This document shows positions 27,401 through 36,491 of a stretch of DNA of 64,000 nucleotides, piece by piece (within the stretch, counting starts at the first letter, position 1; each line of letters opens with the position of its first letter). A program made the translations under genes and the position numbers. The notes under the pieces were generated by a model that was not told the origin of the DNA, did no database searches, and was given only the letters and a program-made list of their open reading frames with translations. The stretch spans positions 806,001 through 870,000 of the forward strand of contig NZ_OZ197277.1 of assembly GCF_964291045.1 (NCBI RefSeq). The letters run 5' to 3'. This DNA is from PALSA-1444 sp964291045 (lineage in GTDB: Bacteria; Chlamydiota; Chlamydiia; Chlamydiales; Rhabdochlamydiaceae).

Positions 27401-29953
27401 TGTTGTGGGTTCATCTAACACATAAATCGTTTTTCCTGTTGAGGCTCTAGAGAGTTCTTTGGCAAGTTTAATTCTTTGCGCTTCTCCGCCTGATAAAGTA
27501 GGAGACGGCTGCCCCACTTTCAGGTAGTTAAGCCCCACTTGCATAAGTGTTTGGAGTTTAACTTTAATAGAGGGGATAGAGTCAAAGAATACAGACGCCT
27601 CTTCTATGGTCATTTCTAAAACATCGTGAATATTTTTTCCCTTAAAGGTGACAGCTAATGTTTTTTCATCAAACCGTTTACCTTCACAGTGAATACACGT
27701 TGTCCACGCGTCTTCTAAGAAGTCCATGTCAATTTTCACCATGCCCATACCTGTGCAATGAGGACACGACCCTTCCTTCACGTTAAAACTGAACCTTCCG
27801 GGTTTATATCCAAGAGAAAGACTCTCAGGAAGCTGGCTAAAGAGATCTCTAATCTCATCAAATAGCTTCACATATGTGGCTGGATTGGATCTGGGTGTTT
27901 TTCCAATTGGGGTTTGATCAATGCCTATGATTTTATCTACCTTTTCAATCCCTTGAATAGCTTTGTGAGCTCCAACAGGGAGCTTAGCACTATGCAATTG
28001 GTTAGAAAGAGCAGGACATAAAATATCAGAAATTAAAGATGATTTACCCGATCCTGAAACCCCGGTAATAGACACAAAAAGGCCAAGAGGAATTTTAACA
28101 TCTACGTTTTTTAAATTGTGGTGAGAAGCCTTTTGAATAAATAGCGCCTCTTCTGTTTTTTTCCTCCGTTTTTTGGGGATAGGAATACCTCTTCTTCCTG
28201 TTAAGTAGTCAGCTGTAAGAGACTCTTTACACTCAAGGAGCCCTTTTACATCTCCTGCATAAACGACATTTCCGCCCTGACTTCCTGCAAAAGGGCCAAT
28301 ATCGACAACCGTATCTGCTGCAAAGACAGTTTCTGCATCGTGTTCTACCACAATCACTGTATTGCCTTGATCCCGTAAAGCCCGTAAAGAGGTGAGAAGG
28401 CGGTGATTATCGATCGGGTGAAGACCAATTGAGGGCTCATCTAGAACATAGGTTGTATTGACAAGTCCTGATCCAATTTGCGAGGCAAGACGAACACGCT
28501 GAGCCTCTCCTCCAGATAGTGTAGGGGATATACGGTCTAAGGTGAGATAGTGGAGTCCAACACCTTGTAAAAAGGTAAGTCTTCTTTCAATTTCTTTAAG
28601 CACTTCTTCTGAAATAAGAGTTTTTGGAACAGCTTGAAAGAAGGTGACAGCTTCTGCAATCGAAAGCGCTGTCACCTCAGAAAGCGTTTTTCCTCCCACT
28701 TTAGCAACAGACGGATAAGGTTTAATCCGGCTTCCTTTACAAGATGGGCATAGTGCCTCATCCATGAGAAGCTCCATTTTTTGCCGGTATCCTTCGCTTT
28801 TAGCTGCTGTATACCGATCAAACGCTTCATGAATCACTCCTCTCCACTGCACATACTCAATCCAACGCGAGGACTTTTGCGGATGGGAAAACAGCATGCG
28901 GAGCCACTTGTCTTGTGTTCCATATAAGAAGATATCTTTTGCTTTTTCAGAGAGAGATTTCCAAGGCGTATTGAGATCAAATTTATACATCACAGCCAGG
29001 TTTTCATAGATATTACTAAAGCGGACTGTTTCAAATGAAGGGGCAATGGAGCAGCATCCTTGAGCAATAGAGAGCTGAGGATCAATGATTTTATCTAAAA
29101 TAAATGTTTTGCAACTCCCTAATCCTTGGCAAGTAGGGCACATTCCTAACGGATGGTTAAACGAAAAATCGTGAGGCTCAAGGGGAGGGTAAGAAAGATT
29201 AGATTTTTTTGCATAGGCGTATTTGGAAAAAAAGATTTCTTGACCTGTTTCATGGTGAAGGACCGTGACAAGTCCATTTCCAAGATCCATTGCTTGAGAT
29301 ACGGCCTCTTTAAGACGGTCTGTATTAGGAAGCTCAATGCGATCAACGACAAGATCGATATCGTGGCTTTTGTGTTTATCTAAAGAGAGTTGATCGGTGA
29401 GTTCCGTGATTTTTCCATCAATACGAACCCGGGTAAACCCTTTCCGTTGAAGATCTAAAAACTCTTCTTTAAATTCTGCTTTTTTTCCTTTGGAAAAAGG
29501 AGCTAAAATAATGAGTTTTGATCCATCAGGGAACTGCAATAAGGCGTCAATAATTTGAGATAAACTTTGAGAAGAGACTGCCTCACCGCTCACTGGACAA
29601 TAAGGTGTAGCTGTTCTTGCAAATAACACTCTTAGAAAATCATAAATGCCTGTCATGGTGGCCACAGTTGAACGGGGAGTTCTCCCTGAGGTTTTTTGCT
29701 CTACAGCAATGGTTGGAGAGATCCCTTCAATTTTTTCAGCATCGGGTTTAGGAAAGTCTCCTAAATGCCGCCTTGCGTAAGCAGATAAAGATTCAATGTA
29801 TCTCCGTTGTCCTTCTGTATATATGGTATCAAAGGCAAGAGACGATTTTCCCGATCCAGAAACTCCTGTAAAAACAATGAGTTCAAACGGTTTAAGGGTG
29901 AGATCAACCGATTTAAGGTTGTGGACATTCACTTTCTTTAAAATAATTTCCAT
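24443..29953 (-). CDS. uvrA: excinuclease ABC subunit A, double-length chlamydial form
   Basis: UvrA recognises bulky DNA damage and loads UvrB in nucleotide excision repair. Here two complete UvrA units are fused into 1836 residues, about twice the bacterial norm and characteristic of Chlamydiae. Four P-loops are visible (GVSGSGKSS near residue 34, again near 640, GPSGSGKSS near 985, GVSGSGKSS near 1560), with four ABC signatures of the form TLSGGExQR. Paired CxxC zinc-finger segments occur in both halves (CPTCQG, CPSCKG, CPHCTG, CIHCEG; then CPDCLG, CLSCEG, CSTCKG, CEACHG). All nucleotide and zinc motifs look intact in both halves. The protein probably acts as an intramolecular dimer. The gene is convergent with the LRR-NEL gene. 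Confidence 0.97.
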   Translation of the reverse strand: MEIILKKVNVHNLKSVDLTLKPFELIVFTGVSGSGKSSLAFDTIYTEGQRRYIESLSAYARRHLGDFPKPDAEKIEGISPTIAVEQKTSGRTPRSTVATMTGIYDFLRVLFARTATPYCPVSGEAVSSQSLSQIIDALLQFPDGSKLIILAPFSKGKKAEFKEEFLDLQRKGFTRVRIDGKITELTDQLSLDKHKSHDIDLVVDRIELPNTDRLKEAVSQAMDLGNGLVTVLHHETGQEIFFSKYAYAKKSNLSYPPLEPHDFSFNHPLGMCPTCQGLGSCKTFILDKIIDPQLSIAQGCCSIAPSFETVRFSNIYENLAVMYKFDLNTPWKSLSEKAKDIFLYGTQDKWLRMLFSHPQKSSRWIEYVQWRGVIHEAFDRYTAAKSEGYRQKMELLMDEALCPSCKGSRIKPYPSVAKVGGKTLSEVTALSIAEAVTFFQAVPKTLISEEVLKEIERRLTFLQGVGLHYLTLDRISPTLSGGEAQRVRLASQIGSGLVNTTYVLDEPSIGLHPIDNHRLLTSLRALRDQGNTVIVVEHDAETVFAADTVVDIGPFAGSQGGNVVYAGDVKGLLECKESLTADYLTGRRGIPIPKKRRKKTEEALFIQKASHHNLKNVDVKIPLGLFVSITGVSGSGKSSLISDILCPALSNQLHSAKLPVGAHKAIQGIEKVDKIIGIDQTPIGKTPRSNPATYVKLFDEIRDLFSQLPESLSLGYKPGRFSFNVKEGSCPHCTGMGMVKIDMDFLEDAWTTCIHCEGKRFDEKTLAVTFKGKNIHDVLEMTIEEASVFFDSIPSIKVKLQTLMQVGLNYLKVGQPSPTLSGGEAQRIKLAKELSRASTGKTIYVLDEPTTGLHFYDIEKLVEILQSLVDKGNTVIVIEHNMDLIKATDWIIEMGPEGGALGGYLVAEGTPEQIMKKETATAEALRQTFTLTPKVETPVKAVEHIVVEGASQNNLKSVSALIPRGKITVCTGPSGSGKSSFAFETVYAEGQRRYVESMPPFSRQFIQQMSKPKVDRIDGLSPAIAIEQKSHAGNPRSTVGTMTEAYDFLRILFAYLGTAYSPTTGVKLEAITIRFVVNKLLELPLQSKLYILSPVKLKPLEPFKELLSKLQSSGYLRIRLNGSYYELDQEIPFDNSRKNELYLVIDRCVLSKDSESRLLEAIEHAVHFSKGIITVDTGSQDLFFNLAFSDPTTGESYPSITPHTFSFNTESGMCPDCLGIGFQFGIDLWGQKELLALSPLELCELLWKGLASRAAFNLVKEMLRDFGIDPKLPLKKQPPSHLQLLFYGPMHYGDMHWQGLSHVLGKAAKLRSDYRDAFASLLTQSTCLSCEGSRLHPLARHVKIGEITLAGFCKLPVSKALEELRSWTIPPYLKETFSQLESRLSFLASIGLGYLSLERSAPTLSGGETQRIRLSRQLGSGLTGCLYVLDEPTIGLHPKDNIKLNEALLTLKNMGNTLLLVEHDPLTLKVADYILDFGPKAGNEGGAIIARGTLDEILANEESLTGNYLSGRLQVITPTKRRKASSYFPLPDCQVHNLKNFTVNIPVGIITSLTGVSGSGKSSLLHQILKPAVERNIKETPWNQLIVLDQNPLGQTSRSDVSTYSDLLTPLRYLFASLPEAIIKGLEPKCFSFNHPRGMCSTCKGHGTRLIQLQFLPAVKVECEACHGLRLNPLSLTVEYKGKNLGQIFKMTVLEARPFFDAFPKIVKILDTLLAVGLGYLQLGQEVATLSGGEAQRLRLSKELSRKAAGKTLYLLDEPTIGLHSDDINKLLKIFHQLADQGNTLVIIEHNIEMIRNSDYIFDLGPEAGEKGGYLIAEGTPEEVKENPHSVTGMYL

Positions 29954-30094
29954 GTTTTACGCTCTAACAATTGAAGCCCTTAAAAAAGGGGGGATAAACA
30001 ACAACAAATACGCATTTTTTTTTTGCAAACAGGTGAGATTATGGCTTAATGAATGAATTGAATCAATAAAAGTCTTCAGTAAAATAAGCTGTAT

Positions 30095-33000
30095 TTAAGG
30101 GGGGAGAAGTTTAGGCTGGTGATATTTTAAATACCCAATCCATTCTTTTAGATAAAATGAAGATGTTGGATCCAAAAGAAAAGCAGCCATGAAAAGATCG
30201 GCTTTTGATAAAAGAGTTTTACCGTCAAAAAGAGCAACACCTTGTTTGGAAGATAACCTAGACGCTAGGCGGTAGTAAATAGATGGATCATCAATTTCTA
30301 ATTGAACAGCTCTTTGATACAACTGTTTCTTTGAAAGAGATCCTGCACGAATGAATTGAACAGTTTCCCCATCTTTCAATCGGTTACCTAGGAAAGCATA
30401 GGGGTAGGGAGAGTTCAACTCAGAGTCAATGAGATAAATATAAAGATCTTTTAAAGAGGTAAAAGTATAATGCATGATTTGATCTAATCTTCCAGCGGTT
30501 TGTATTCCTTGCCATACATAATCATTTGAAAGCAAGCGATTAAGGTCTGGGTAATGTTTCAACCTTGGATTAAAGGCTTCTGGGAGTATTTTAAAGAATT
30601 GATGGTAAATTTGATCATCAGAAAGAAAGCGATCAGTCTGAAAGTGATAACAGCTTTCAGGAAGTGATTCTAATCCGATAAACGGCTCTTTGTTGTAGGG
30701 ATTTAAGAAGAGAGCTTCAAGATATAAATCTTGTTTGCTAAGAGCTTTTACACGAGGTAAAAAAGGATGGGCAGAATCTATATGGCAAATAGAAGGGACA
30801 ATTTCCTCTCCTTGACGAATGATATAGAGTGATTCTTCTGGGTTTAATACAGCTGCCAGCTTGAGATAAAGATGTTCTATATCGCCTTCATCTAGATTCA
30901 TAGTGAATAATTCTTGATGTTGATTGAGTTTTAGACGTATCTCACTAGTACCCCAAAAAATGTAATCGCTAGAATTTCTGCAAAAATAGTCATTTGCAAC
31001 ATAACTATTTTTATTTTTAGAAAAATTTTTAGGGATAAAATTATAAAAGCTACGTATATATTGATAATTGCCTATTTCTTCCCCAGGCCTTAATTGAAAA
31101 AAACTTCTTCTATAAATTTGGGTGTAAAATTCTCCAACGGAGCAGCACATCCCTGGTTTTATCGATTGGCAAACTTGGATGATAAGATCAAATAGTTTCA
31201 CTTTTAAATGGCGTGGAAGAATTCCTCTTTTAATCAGTTCGATAGCTAGAGGAATCTTGGATATTGGACTTTCTGTCCCCTGCAAAAACTCTGTAATATT
31301 TCTTAAATTTAAAGGGACTAAGTTATTTGTAATGAGTGAAAAAACTCCTAATAAGCTATCTAGCTCATAATAGCCAAGGCTAAACTGAGCCTGAGCACTA
31401 TCATATTGAAGATAAGGGTATGTTTCATGTGAAAGACTAAAATAGAGAATCTGTTGAGGAAAACAAGATGCAATTTTTTTAACGAGATCAAAAATTGTGT
31501 TCTGAATTTCTTGGTATAGTACGTACGGATGGTTGATGCGGTGCTGATGAAGAAGTTCTAGATAAAGAGGAGTATGATTTACAATGGCTTTTTCTATCTT
31601 AACGGCAAGATAAGGCGTGATGTGGTTAGTTAGTTGATGATAGAGATCTAAGGCTAACGCTTGATGAAAAAGATGTTGTTCAGATAGAAATGAATTTTGA
31701 TCTATTTGATTTCTTGGCAATCTCATTAAATTCAAGATGTTAATAACATTTTCAGGCGCAATATGAAAGGCGATGGAATAAAAAATTGGAATCAAATTAA
31801 CGGAATCGTTGATTAATAATGAATCAATGAAATGGCGGTAGGCATAAAAATTAAGAGGATCTAGTTTTAAAGATCTAAAGTAGAGATTAAATATAAACAG
31901 TTGAACGAATTTTGGGTTATCGCTAGAAAAAAGAGAATTCTTACTATTTTTAAGATAAGAGGGAGTACACATCTCTGCATGTTTTTGAAGAATTTTATAA
32001 ACTAAATCCAAAGGTTGCCTATTCTCTTTGATCGCTTCACTACAGATCCTTGCGAGATTACAGTAGAAATAGGAATGTAATGGATTTTTTTCCAAAGTAT
32101 GCATCCATGTTTCCCATGAAATCAAAAACAGCTCGTCCAAAGAGCTTTCAGGATGAATCATACGAAGATCAGGATAGTCTAGAGTTTCAAGAGTGTGTGA
32201 GGAAAATTCTTTACCCTTTAGTTGTTGATAAAGAGGTTTTAACAGAGAGATTAATTTGTTGATATTATCGATTGCTTGTTCAGAGTTAAAAAATAGGTCA
32301 TCATCTCTCTCATCGTACTCAAATAACTCATATTTCCAATATAAATTATTTTTAAACTCATTTTGAAAAAGAAATTGATAAATAGTAGTGATTTGATAGG
32401 AATTTAGAGGATGGATCTGATGTTCTTCGTGAAATGCATTCAGTAAAGATAGCATATTTAACGGCTTGATGGGATTTAAAAAAAACCGATTGAGATGACA
32501 GGAAGAGGCAATGATTTTGATCACAAGAGCTTCATGAGATAGCACCTGTTGATTCATTAAAGTGATAGGATAGGGCAGATCGAGCGTGTAAAGTCCATGA
32601 TAAGCATCAAAATTGAGTGGATCTATATGAATGCTCATTAAATAAAATGATTTGAATTTATCCATAAAATCAGGTGGGGAATCATTATGAATGCCCTTTA
32701 AATAAAATGATCTGAATTCATCCACAAAAGTAGGAGATGGGGAAGCATTCAAAAAGGGGCATAATCGAATAAAATTGATACACGATGCATAAGCTTGTCC
32801 ATTGTAAGGATTTTCACACATAGCCCGGGTAAAAAGAGATAGAATGACATGAAAATTTAATGGACTAGCGATAGATTCAGCTAGGAGCTGTGCTACATAA
32901 AGGGTGCGTTCTTGATGATGTAATAGATGTTCAATTGCCCCGTTTAAAGATTCAGCAGGTGAAAGATCCTTAGAAACAGCCATGAACGATTGTATCTGTT

Positions 33001-34243
33001 CATATAAAGCTATACTTTGCCTAAATACCACCTCCTCATTTAACACAGGTTTTTGAGGGCCTCTTTCTTTTGCAATCAAATTCATTAGGTTTTCCGCAAG
33101 AAGGGGAATGTGTAGAGGCCTCATGAGTAGCTGATGAAGAAAAAAATAATAGATATCTAACTTAGCGCGAGAAGGAAAAGGAAAATAGTCTATTTTCTTT
33201 AAAAAAGCAGGAAAGCAAGGATCTGTTATAAGGGAGTGAGTCTGATACATACGCTTCAAGTAAGGATCATGACAAGATAAGGAAACGGCTTTAACAAGAA
33301 GGGTTTCTTTTCTAAATTTTTTTTGATTAATAATAATAAATATTTTTTTCTTATCTTGAGAGTGTTGAATGAGATCCCAAGCTTGGTAAAGGCTAATATA
33401 CCCCCTAGGATGATCAGGATTTAGATGAAGCGCTTTTAAATAAAGTTCTTTGATTGTTAATCCCAAAAATTGTAAACATGCAGGATGTTTTTGAGAAAGA
33501 TCTGCCAAACAGCGGTAGCTATCTCCATATAGAGGATCTTGATGAATTACCTGTAAGCATAAATGGGTAGAGGTTAAATCTGTCTGATCCTCAAGTTGCA
33601 CGGTATCTTTTTCCTGTAATAAATCGGCTAGCCCAATCAAAGCAGCAAAATAGAGTGGATTGTAAAAGAGAGCTTTTTTATAAAGTTCTTTAGCATTCTC
33701 ATAATCACTCCCATTAAAAATATCCGTGGATTGAGAGAGATTTTCTCTTTTTTTAGACATCTCGAGATGGTGATGTAAATAAAGATGATGCATTTTATCG
33801 GCAAAATAAAAATAAATATGGGGATTGTGAGGTGCTAACTCTAGCGCCTTTAAAAAGAGGGATTTTGCTGAAAGAAGTTGATCTTGGTCAAGTTGAGCAG
33901 TCTCTTCAAGTTCAAGTCTTCTTGCCAGATGGCAATATAACATCTCTTGAGTAGGATGATCCTTAATCCATTGAATCCATGTTGTTTTAGAGATTGCATA
34001 AATCTCTTCTAATTTTAAATGCGGTTGTAGCATCAAATGATCTAGAGCAAACGGTTCATGAACCGTGATGTGAGGAGAAGAGAGGCTTTGAGTTTTCACA
34101 CTAGAGTTGGACGTTAATAAGGCAATGCTTTTGATTCCCTGTTCATGAATTTGTTGTGTACGGTCTAAAGAAGGAGAATGTAATTGAGATTCTTGGGAAG
34201 AGTAATTACTTTTTTCAAAAGATAGCCCAGCCCTAATTGTCAT
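30095..34243 (-). CDS. large TPR-like repeat protein, 1382 aa
   Basis: The protein consists of many helical units with the pattern LYxKALxLNPxxxxAYxxLA, for instance FLKALELAPHNPHIYFYFA, LYKKALFYNPLYFAALIGLA, LYLKALHLNPDHPRGYISL and LYQRAVQLEIDDPSIYYRLA. These are TPR-like but irregularly spaced, often alternating with longer variable segments. There is no signal peptide, membrane helix or catalytic motif. TPR arrays bind other proteins, so a scaffold or a host-directed effector is plausible, but the partner is unknown. One 20-residue unit is duplicated in tandem (see 32627-32746). The start is ATG 34243 after GGGGTGA. It lies downstream of a 427-bp divergent intergenic region. Confidence 0.65.
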   Translation of the reverse strand: MTIRAGLSFEKSNYSSQESQLHSPSLDRTQQIHEQGIKSIALLTSNSSVKTQSLSSPHITVHEPFALDHLMLQPHLKLEEIYAISKTTWIQWIKDHPTQEMLYCHLARRLELEETAQLDQDQLLSAKSLFLKALELAPHNPHIYFYFADKMHHLYLHHHLEMSKKRENLSQSTDIFNGSDYENAKELYKKALFYNPLYFAALIGLADLLQEKDTVQLEDQTDLTSTHLCLQVIHQDPLYGDSYRCLADLSQKHPACLQFLGLTIKELYLKALHLNPDHPRGYISLYQAWDLIQHSQDKKKIFIIINQKKFRKETLLVKAVSLSCHDPYLKRMYQTHSLITDPCFPAFLKKIDYFPFPSRAKLDIYYFFLHQLLMRPLHIPLLAENLMNLIAKERGPQKPVLNEEVVFRQSIALYEQIQSFMAVSKDLSPAESLNGAIEHLLHHQERTLYVAQLLAESIASPLNFHVILSLFTRAMCENPYNGQAYASCINFIRLCPFLNASPSPTFVDEFRSFYLKGIHNDSPPDFMDKFKSFYLMSIHIDPLNFDAYHGLYTLDLPYPITLMNQQVLSHEALVIKIIASSCHLNRFFLNPIKPLNMLSLLNAFHEEHQIHPLNSYQITTIYQFLFQNEFKNNLYWKYELFEYDERDDDLFFNSEQAIDNINKLISLLKPLYQQLKGKEFSSHTLETLDYPDLRMIHPESSLDELFLISWETWMHTLEKNPLHSYFYCNLARICSEAIKENRQPLDLVYKILQKHAEMCTPSYLKNSKNSLFSSDNPKFVQLFIFNLYFRSLKLDPLNFYAYRHFIDSLLINDSVNLIPIFYSIAFHIAPENVINILNLMRLPRNQIDQNSFLSEQHLFHQALALDLYHQLTNHITPYLAVKIEKAIVNHTPLYLELLHQHRINHPYVLYQEIQNTIFDLVKKIASCFPQQILYFSLSHETYPYLQYDSAQAQFSLGYYELDSLLGVFSLITNNLVPLNLRNITEFLQGTESPISKIPLAIELIKRGILPRHLKVKLFDLIIQVCQSIKPGMCCSVGEFYTQIYRRSFFQLRPGEEIGNYQYIRSFYNFIPKNFSKNKNSYVANDYFCRNSSDYIFWGTSEIRLKLNQHQELFTMNLDEGDIEHLYLKLAAVLNPEESLYIIRQGEEIVPSICHIDSAHPFLPRVKALSKQDLYLEALFLNPYNKEPFIGLESLPESCYHFQTDRFLSDDQIYHQFFKILPEAFNPRLKHYPDLNRLLSNDYVWQGIQTAGRLDQIMHYTFTSLKDLYIYLIDSELNSPYPYAFLGNRLKDGETVQFIRAGSLSKKQLYQRAVQLEIDDPSIYYRLASRLSSKQGVALFDGKTLLSKADLFMAAFLLDPTSSFYLKEWIGYLKYHQPKLLPP
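32627..32746 (-). repeat. 60-bp tandem duplication inside the TPR gene
   Basis: Two adjacent 60-bp units at 32627-32686 and 32687-32746 share AAATAAAATGAT and flanking bases. They encode the 20-residue units FVDEFRSFYLKGIHNDSPPD and FMDKFKSFYLMSIHIDPLNF, so the reading frame is kept. Confidence 0.7.
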
Positions 34244-34670
34244 GGGTCACCCCAATGGTTAAGGTAAAAAATCATAGCATCATTTTAGCATGTAGCTGGA
34301 AATAAACAAGTATTTTCAATTGTACCTAAGAGACTGATATTATCCAGATTTACGCTCTATACGATAATTTATCCCTTATGGTTAACCATCACATGAAGCT
34401 GTAATCCCAAAAACCATCCTGTAGATATTTTTCCTTATAATCGTCCTTAAAAGTTTGTGACTTGAAGAGATGAAAAAAGAGGATAATGATCATGATTTAA
34501 TTGAAATATTTTTTTTGTTAATCCGAAACTGGAGTTAATTAATGTTATTCGATCATTAATTAATGAGTTTCGATATTTTTAATTAATAAAATTAATGCTG
34601 TTTCGTTTTATATTTATTTAATGTTAAGATAATAGCTTTATTACAAAAAAATAAAAACAAGAGCGTTATA
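34244..34670. other. long A/T-rich divergent promoter region
   Basis: This 427-bp stretch separates the TPR gene (minus) from an unknown gene (plus). Its clearest feature is a perfect 10-bp inverted repeat, TTAATTAATG at 34535-34544 with CATTAATTAA at 34554-34563. The 100 bases before the plus gene are almost pure A/T with repeated TTAAT words, much like the region before the similar gene at 40657. No coding frame is evident. Confidence 0.5.
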
Positions 34671-36305
34671 ATGATGAGCAGTATTCAACAGTTCCCTTTT
34701 TCCTCTTTAAGCGTATTAAATACATCGCTACAACAAGCGATTACAAAAAAAAGCAGTCAAGAGATTGAGCAAATTCTTAGCTCATCCCTTGCTGAAACAT
34801 CTCCTCTTTTGGGAGAGGGTATTTGCGCCTTAATGGAGCAAGAAGGCTCTTTGGCCTGTTCTTTTATTCAACAATATAGAGCCACAATCAATGCATGCGC
34901 CATGAGTGTAAAGCGTCTATTTATGACAGCTGTTACACAAGCTAACCAAAAACCATACGCCTTACCTCTTTATGTAGAATATGTCATTACAGTGATTGAT
35001 CATTTTAATTTTCATGAAATAACACTAGATGAAGAAGATAAAAATACACTCGGTGTATTTCATATGCAATTGATGAAACAGGTGCATAAGCTTTCTCATC
35101 TGTTTAAGAAGATAAGCGCATTGAAAGGGTTAACTTTAGATGAAAATAAAAATCATCAAATCGAAAAATTATTGCACACGGTTAGTCCTTATATTGTCGT
35201 TAACAAAGATATGCATTTTTCTTCATATCAAGAAGCATTGCTTTTTTTAGAAGGGTTAAAAAAACACTCTTCCCAATTAGAGAAATATACAAATAAATAT
35301 AACGATTTGATTGTCACAATTTTTTCAAAACACCCTTCTTGGATTAAACTGAATCAACTGTATGGGCTGGGGCATTTACTTTTTTATGCACTATCTCATA
35401 ATAACTTTACCGTCATTCCTAAGCTCATGGATCATCCTGATCTCTCAAGAATTACAAGTCATCTCAATCCAGATGGAAGTGTGAATTCTTACGGTTTTTT
35501 TGAGCTTTTACAAGAATTAATTGGATATGCATTTGAAGCCAGTTCACCAGCTGAGCTAGATTATGCCTATTTTCCTGATAAGCTCCTTAACAAAATGACT
35601 CCAGATTCCCAATTTATAGATAACCCCTTCTATAGCTACGAAAATCTTATAGAAGACACTCTTTCCTTTGATTTTGATATTTTTAAAAAAATAGTTTCTA
35701 TTCCAAAAGTGCAAGTCATCTATCAAAATATGATTGAAACTTTTGATATGAACTCCTTACTGAAACTTGATGATAAAAAAAATTGTAAAGATGCATGGAG
35801 AAAACTTGCATTAAGGGTTAAGTTAAAAAGGCGCGCCTTACAAAAAATAACAAATGATATTCATGCATTACGTGATAATTATTTGCATTTGCAAACGTTT
35901 GCTAGTCATCAAAACCCATCTTCTTTTCTAAAATTCTATCACGACAACCCGCACGAGCAATTTTTAATGAATCTCATTCAGCCAAAACTTGAAACTTATC
36001 TCTTAGAGCTTAGAGAATCTTTAATCGAATTGGTCTGCCAATTTTGCAAAAAAAGCAAGAAAATGCGTGGTTTAGTTGCTGAAAAAAAATACCTTGCCCG
36101 GCTGCTGAAAAAGCAAGAAAAATTGCATGAAGATTATAAAGACGAAATGGCCATCATTGTTTATGGACCTAAAGCTTATGATGATGCAAGTTTACTACAC
36201 CGAAAGCATGAGGCAGCGCTTAATAGCTATTTTGTAGGTGGAATGACAGCTCAAAAATTTTTAATTCCAGAAGAGCTATCCTCTTTTAAGCTAGATGAAG
36301 AATAG
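34671..36305 (+). CDS. hypothetical helical protein, 544 aa (similar to the gene at 40657)
   Basis: The protein is intact but of no family I recognise. It is predicted mostly helical without signal peptide or membrane helix. The central part (about residues 240-360: IPKLMDHPDLSRITS, then YGFFELLQELIGYAF) resembles the matching part of the 512-residue protein at 40657-42195 (LEKLAQHPHFERIES, then IGFFEILKCIIYA), so the two are probably paralogues. The order of these short helical units vaguely recalls ankyrin-like repeats. The C-terminal third is rich in lysine, likely coiled coil. It starts at ATG 34671; a second ATG follows at once. An effector role is possible from context but not shown by the sequence. 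Confidence 0.6.
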   Translation: MMSSIQQFPFSSLSVLNTSLQQAITKKSSQEIEQILSSSLAETSPLLGEGICALMEQEGSLACSFIQQYRATINACAMSVKRLFMTAVTQANQKPYALPLYVEYVITVIDHFNFHEITLDEEDKNTLGVFHMQLMKQVHKLSHLFKKISALKGLTLDENKNHQIEKLLHTVSPYIVVNKDMHFSSYQEALLFLEGLKKHSSQLEKYTNKYNDLIVTIFSKHPSWIKLNQLYGLGHLLFYALSHNNFTVIPKLMDHPDLSRITSHLNPDGSVNSYGFFELLQELIGYAFEASSPAELDYAYFPDKLLNKMTPDSQFIDNPFYSYENLIEDTLSFDFDIFKKIVSIPKVQVIYQNMIETFDMNSLLKLDDKKNCKDAWRKLALRVKLKRRALQKITNDIHALRDNYLHLQTFASHQNPSSFLKFYHDNPHEQFLMNLIQPKLETYLLELRESLIELVCQFCKKSKKMRGLVAEKKYLARLLKKQEKLHEDYKDEMAIIVYGPKAYDDASLLHRKHEAALNSYFVGGMTAQKFLIPEELSSFKLDEE

Positions 36306-36491
36306 GGCATCATGCAGGGATTTAAGTAAGAGTACTCAAAAGAGTAAATGATTCTATCAGATGCATAATGATCCCCATTTTTAAGTGCTTTTCAAGAACT
36401 TAAACATATTTTATTAAAGGTAGGCATGTGTACTCATACATGATCTCCATTAATCGTTCATGGTTATACTCATTTTTATAGCTCTAAGGAG

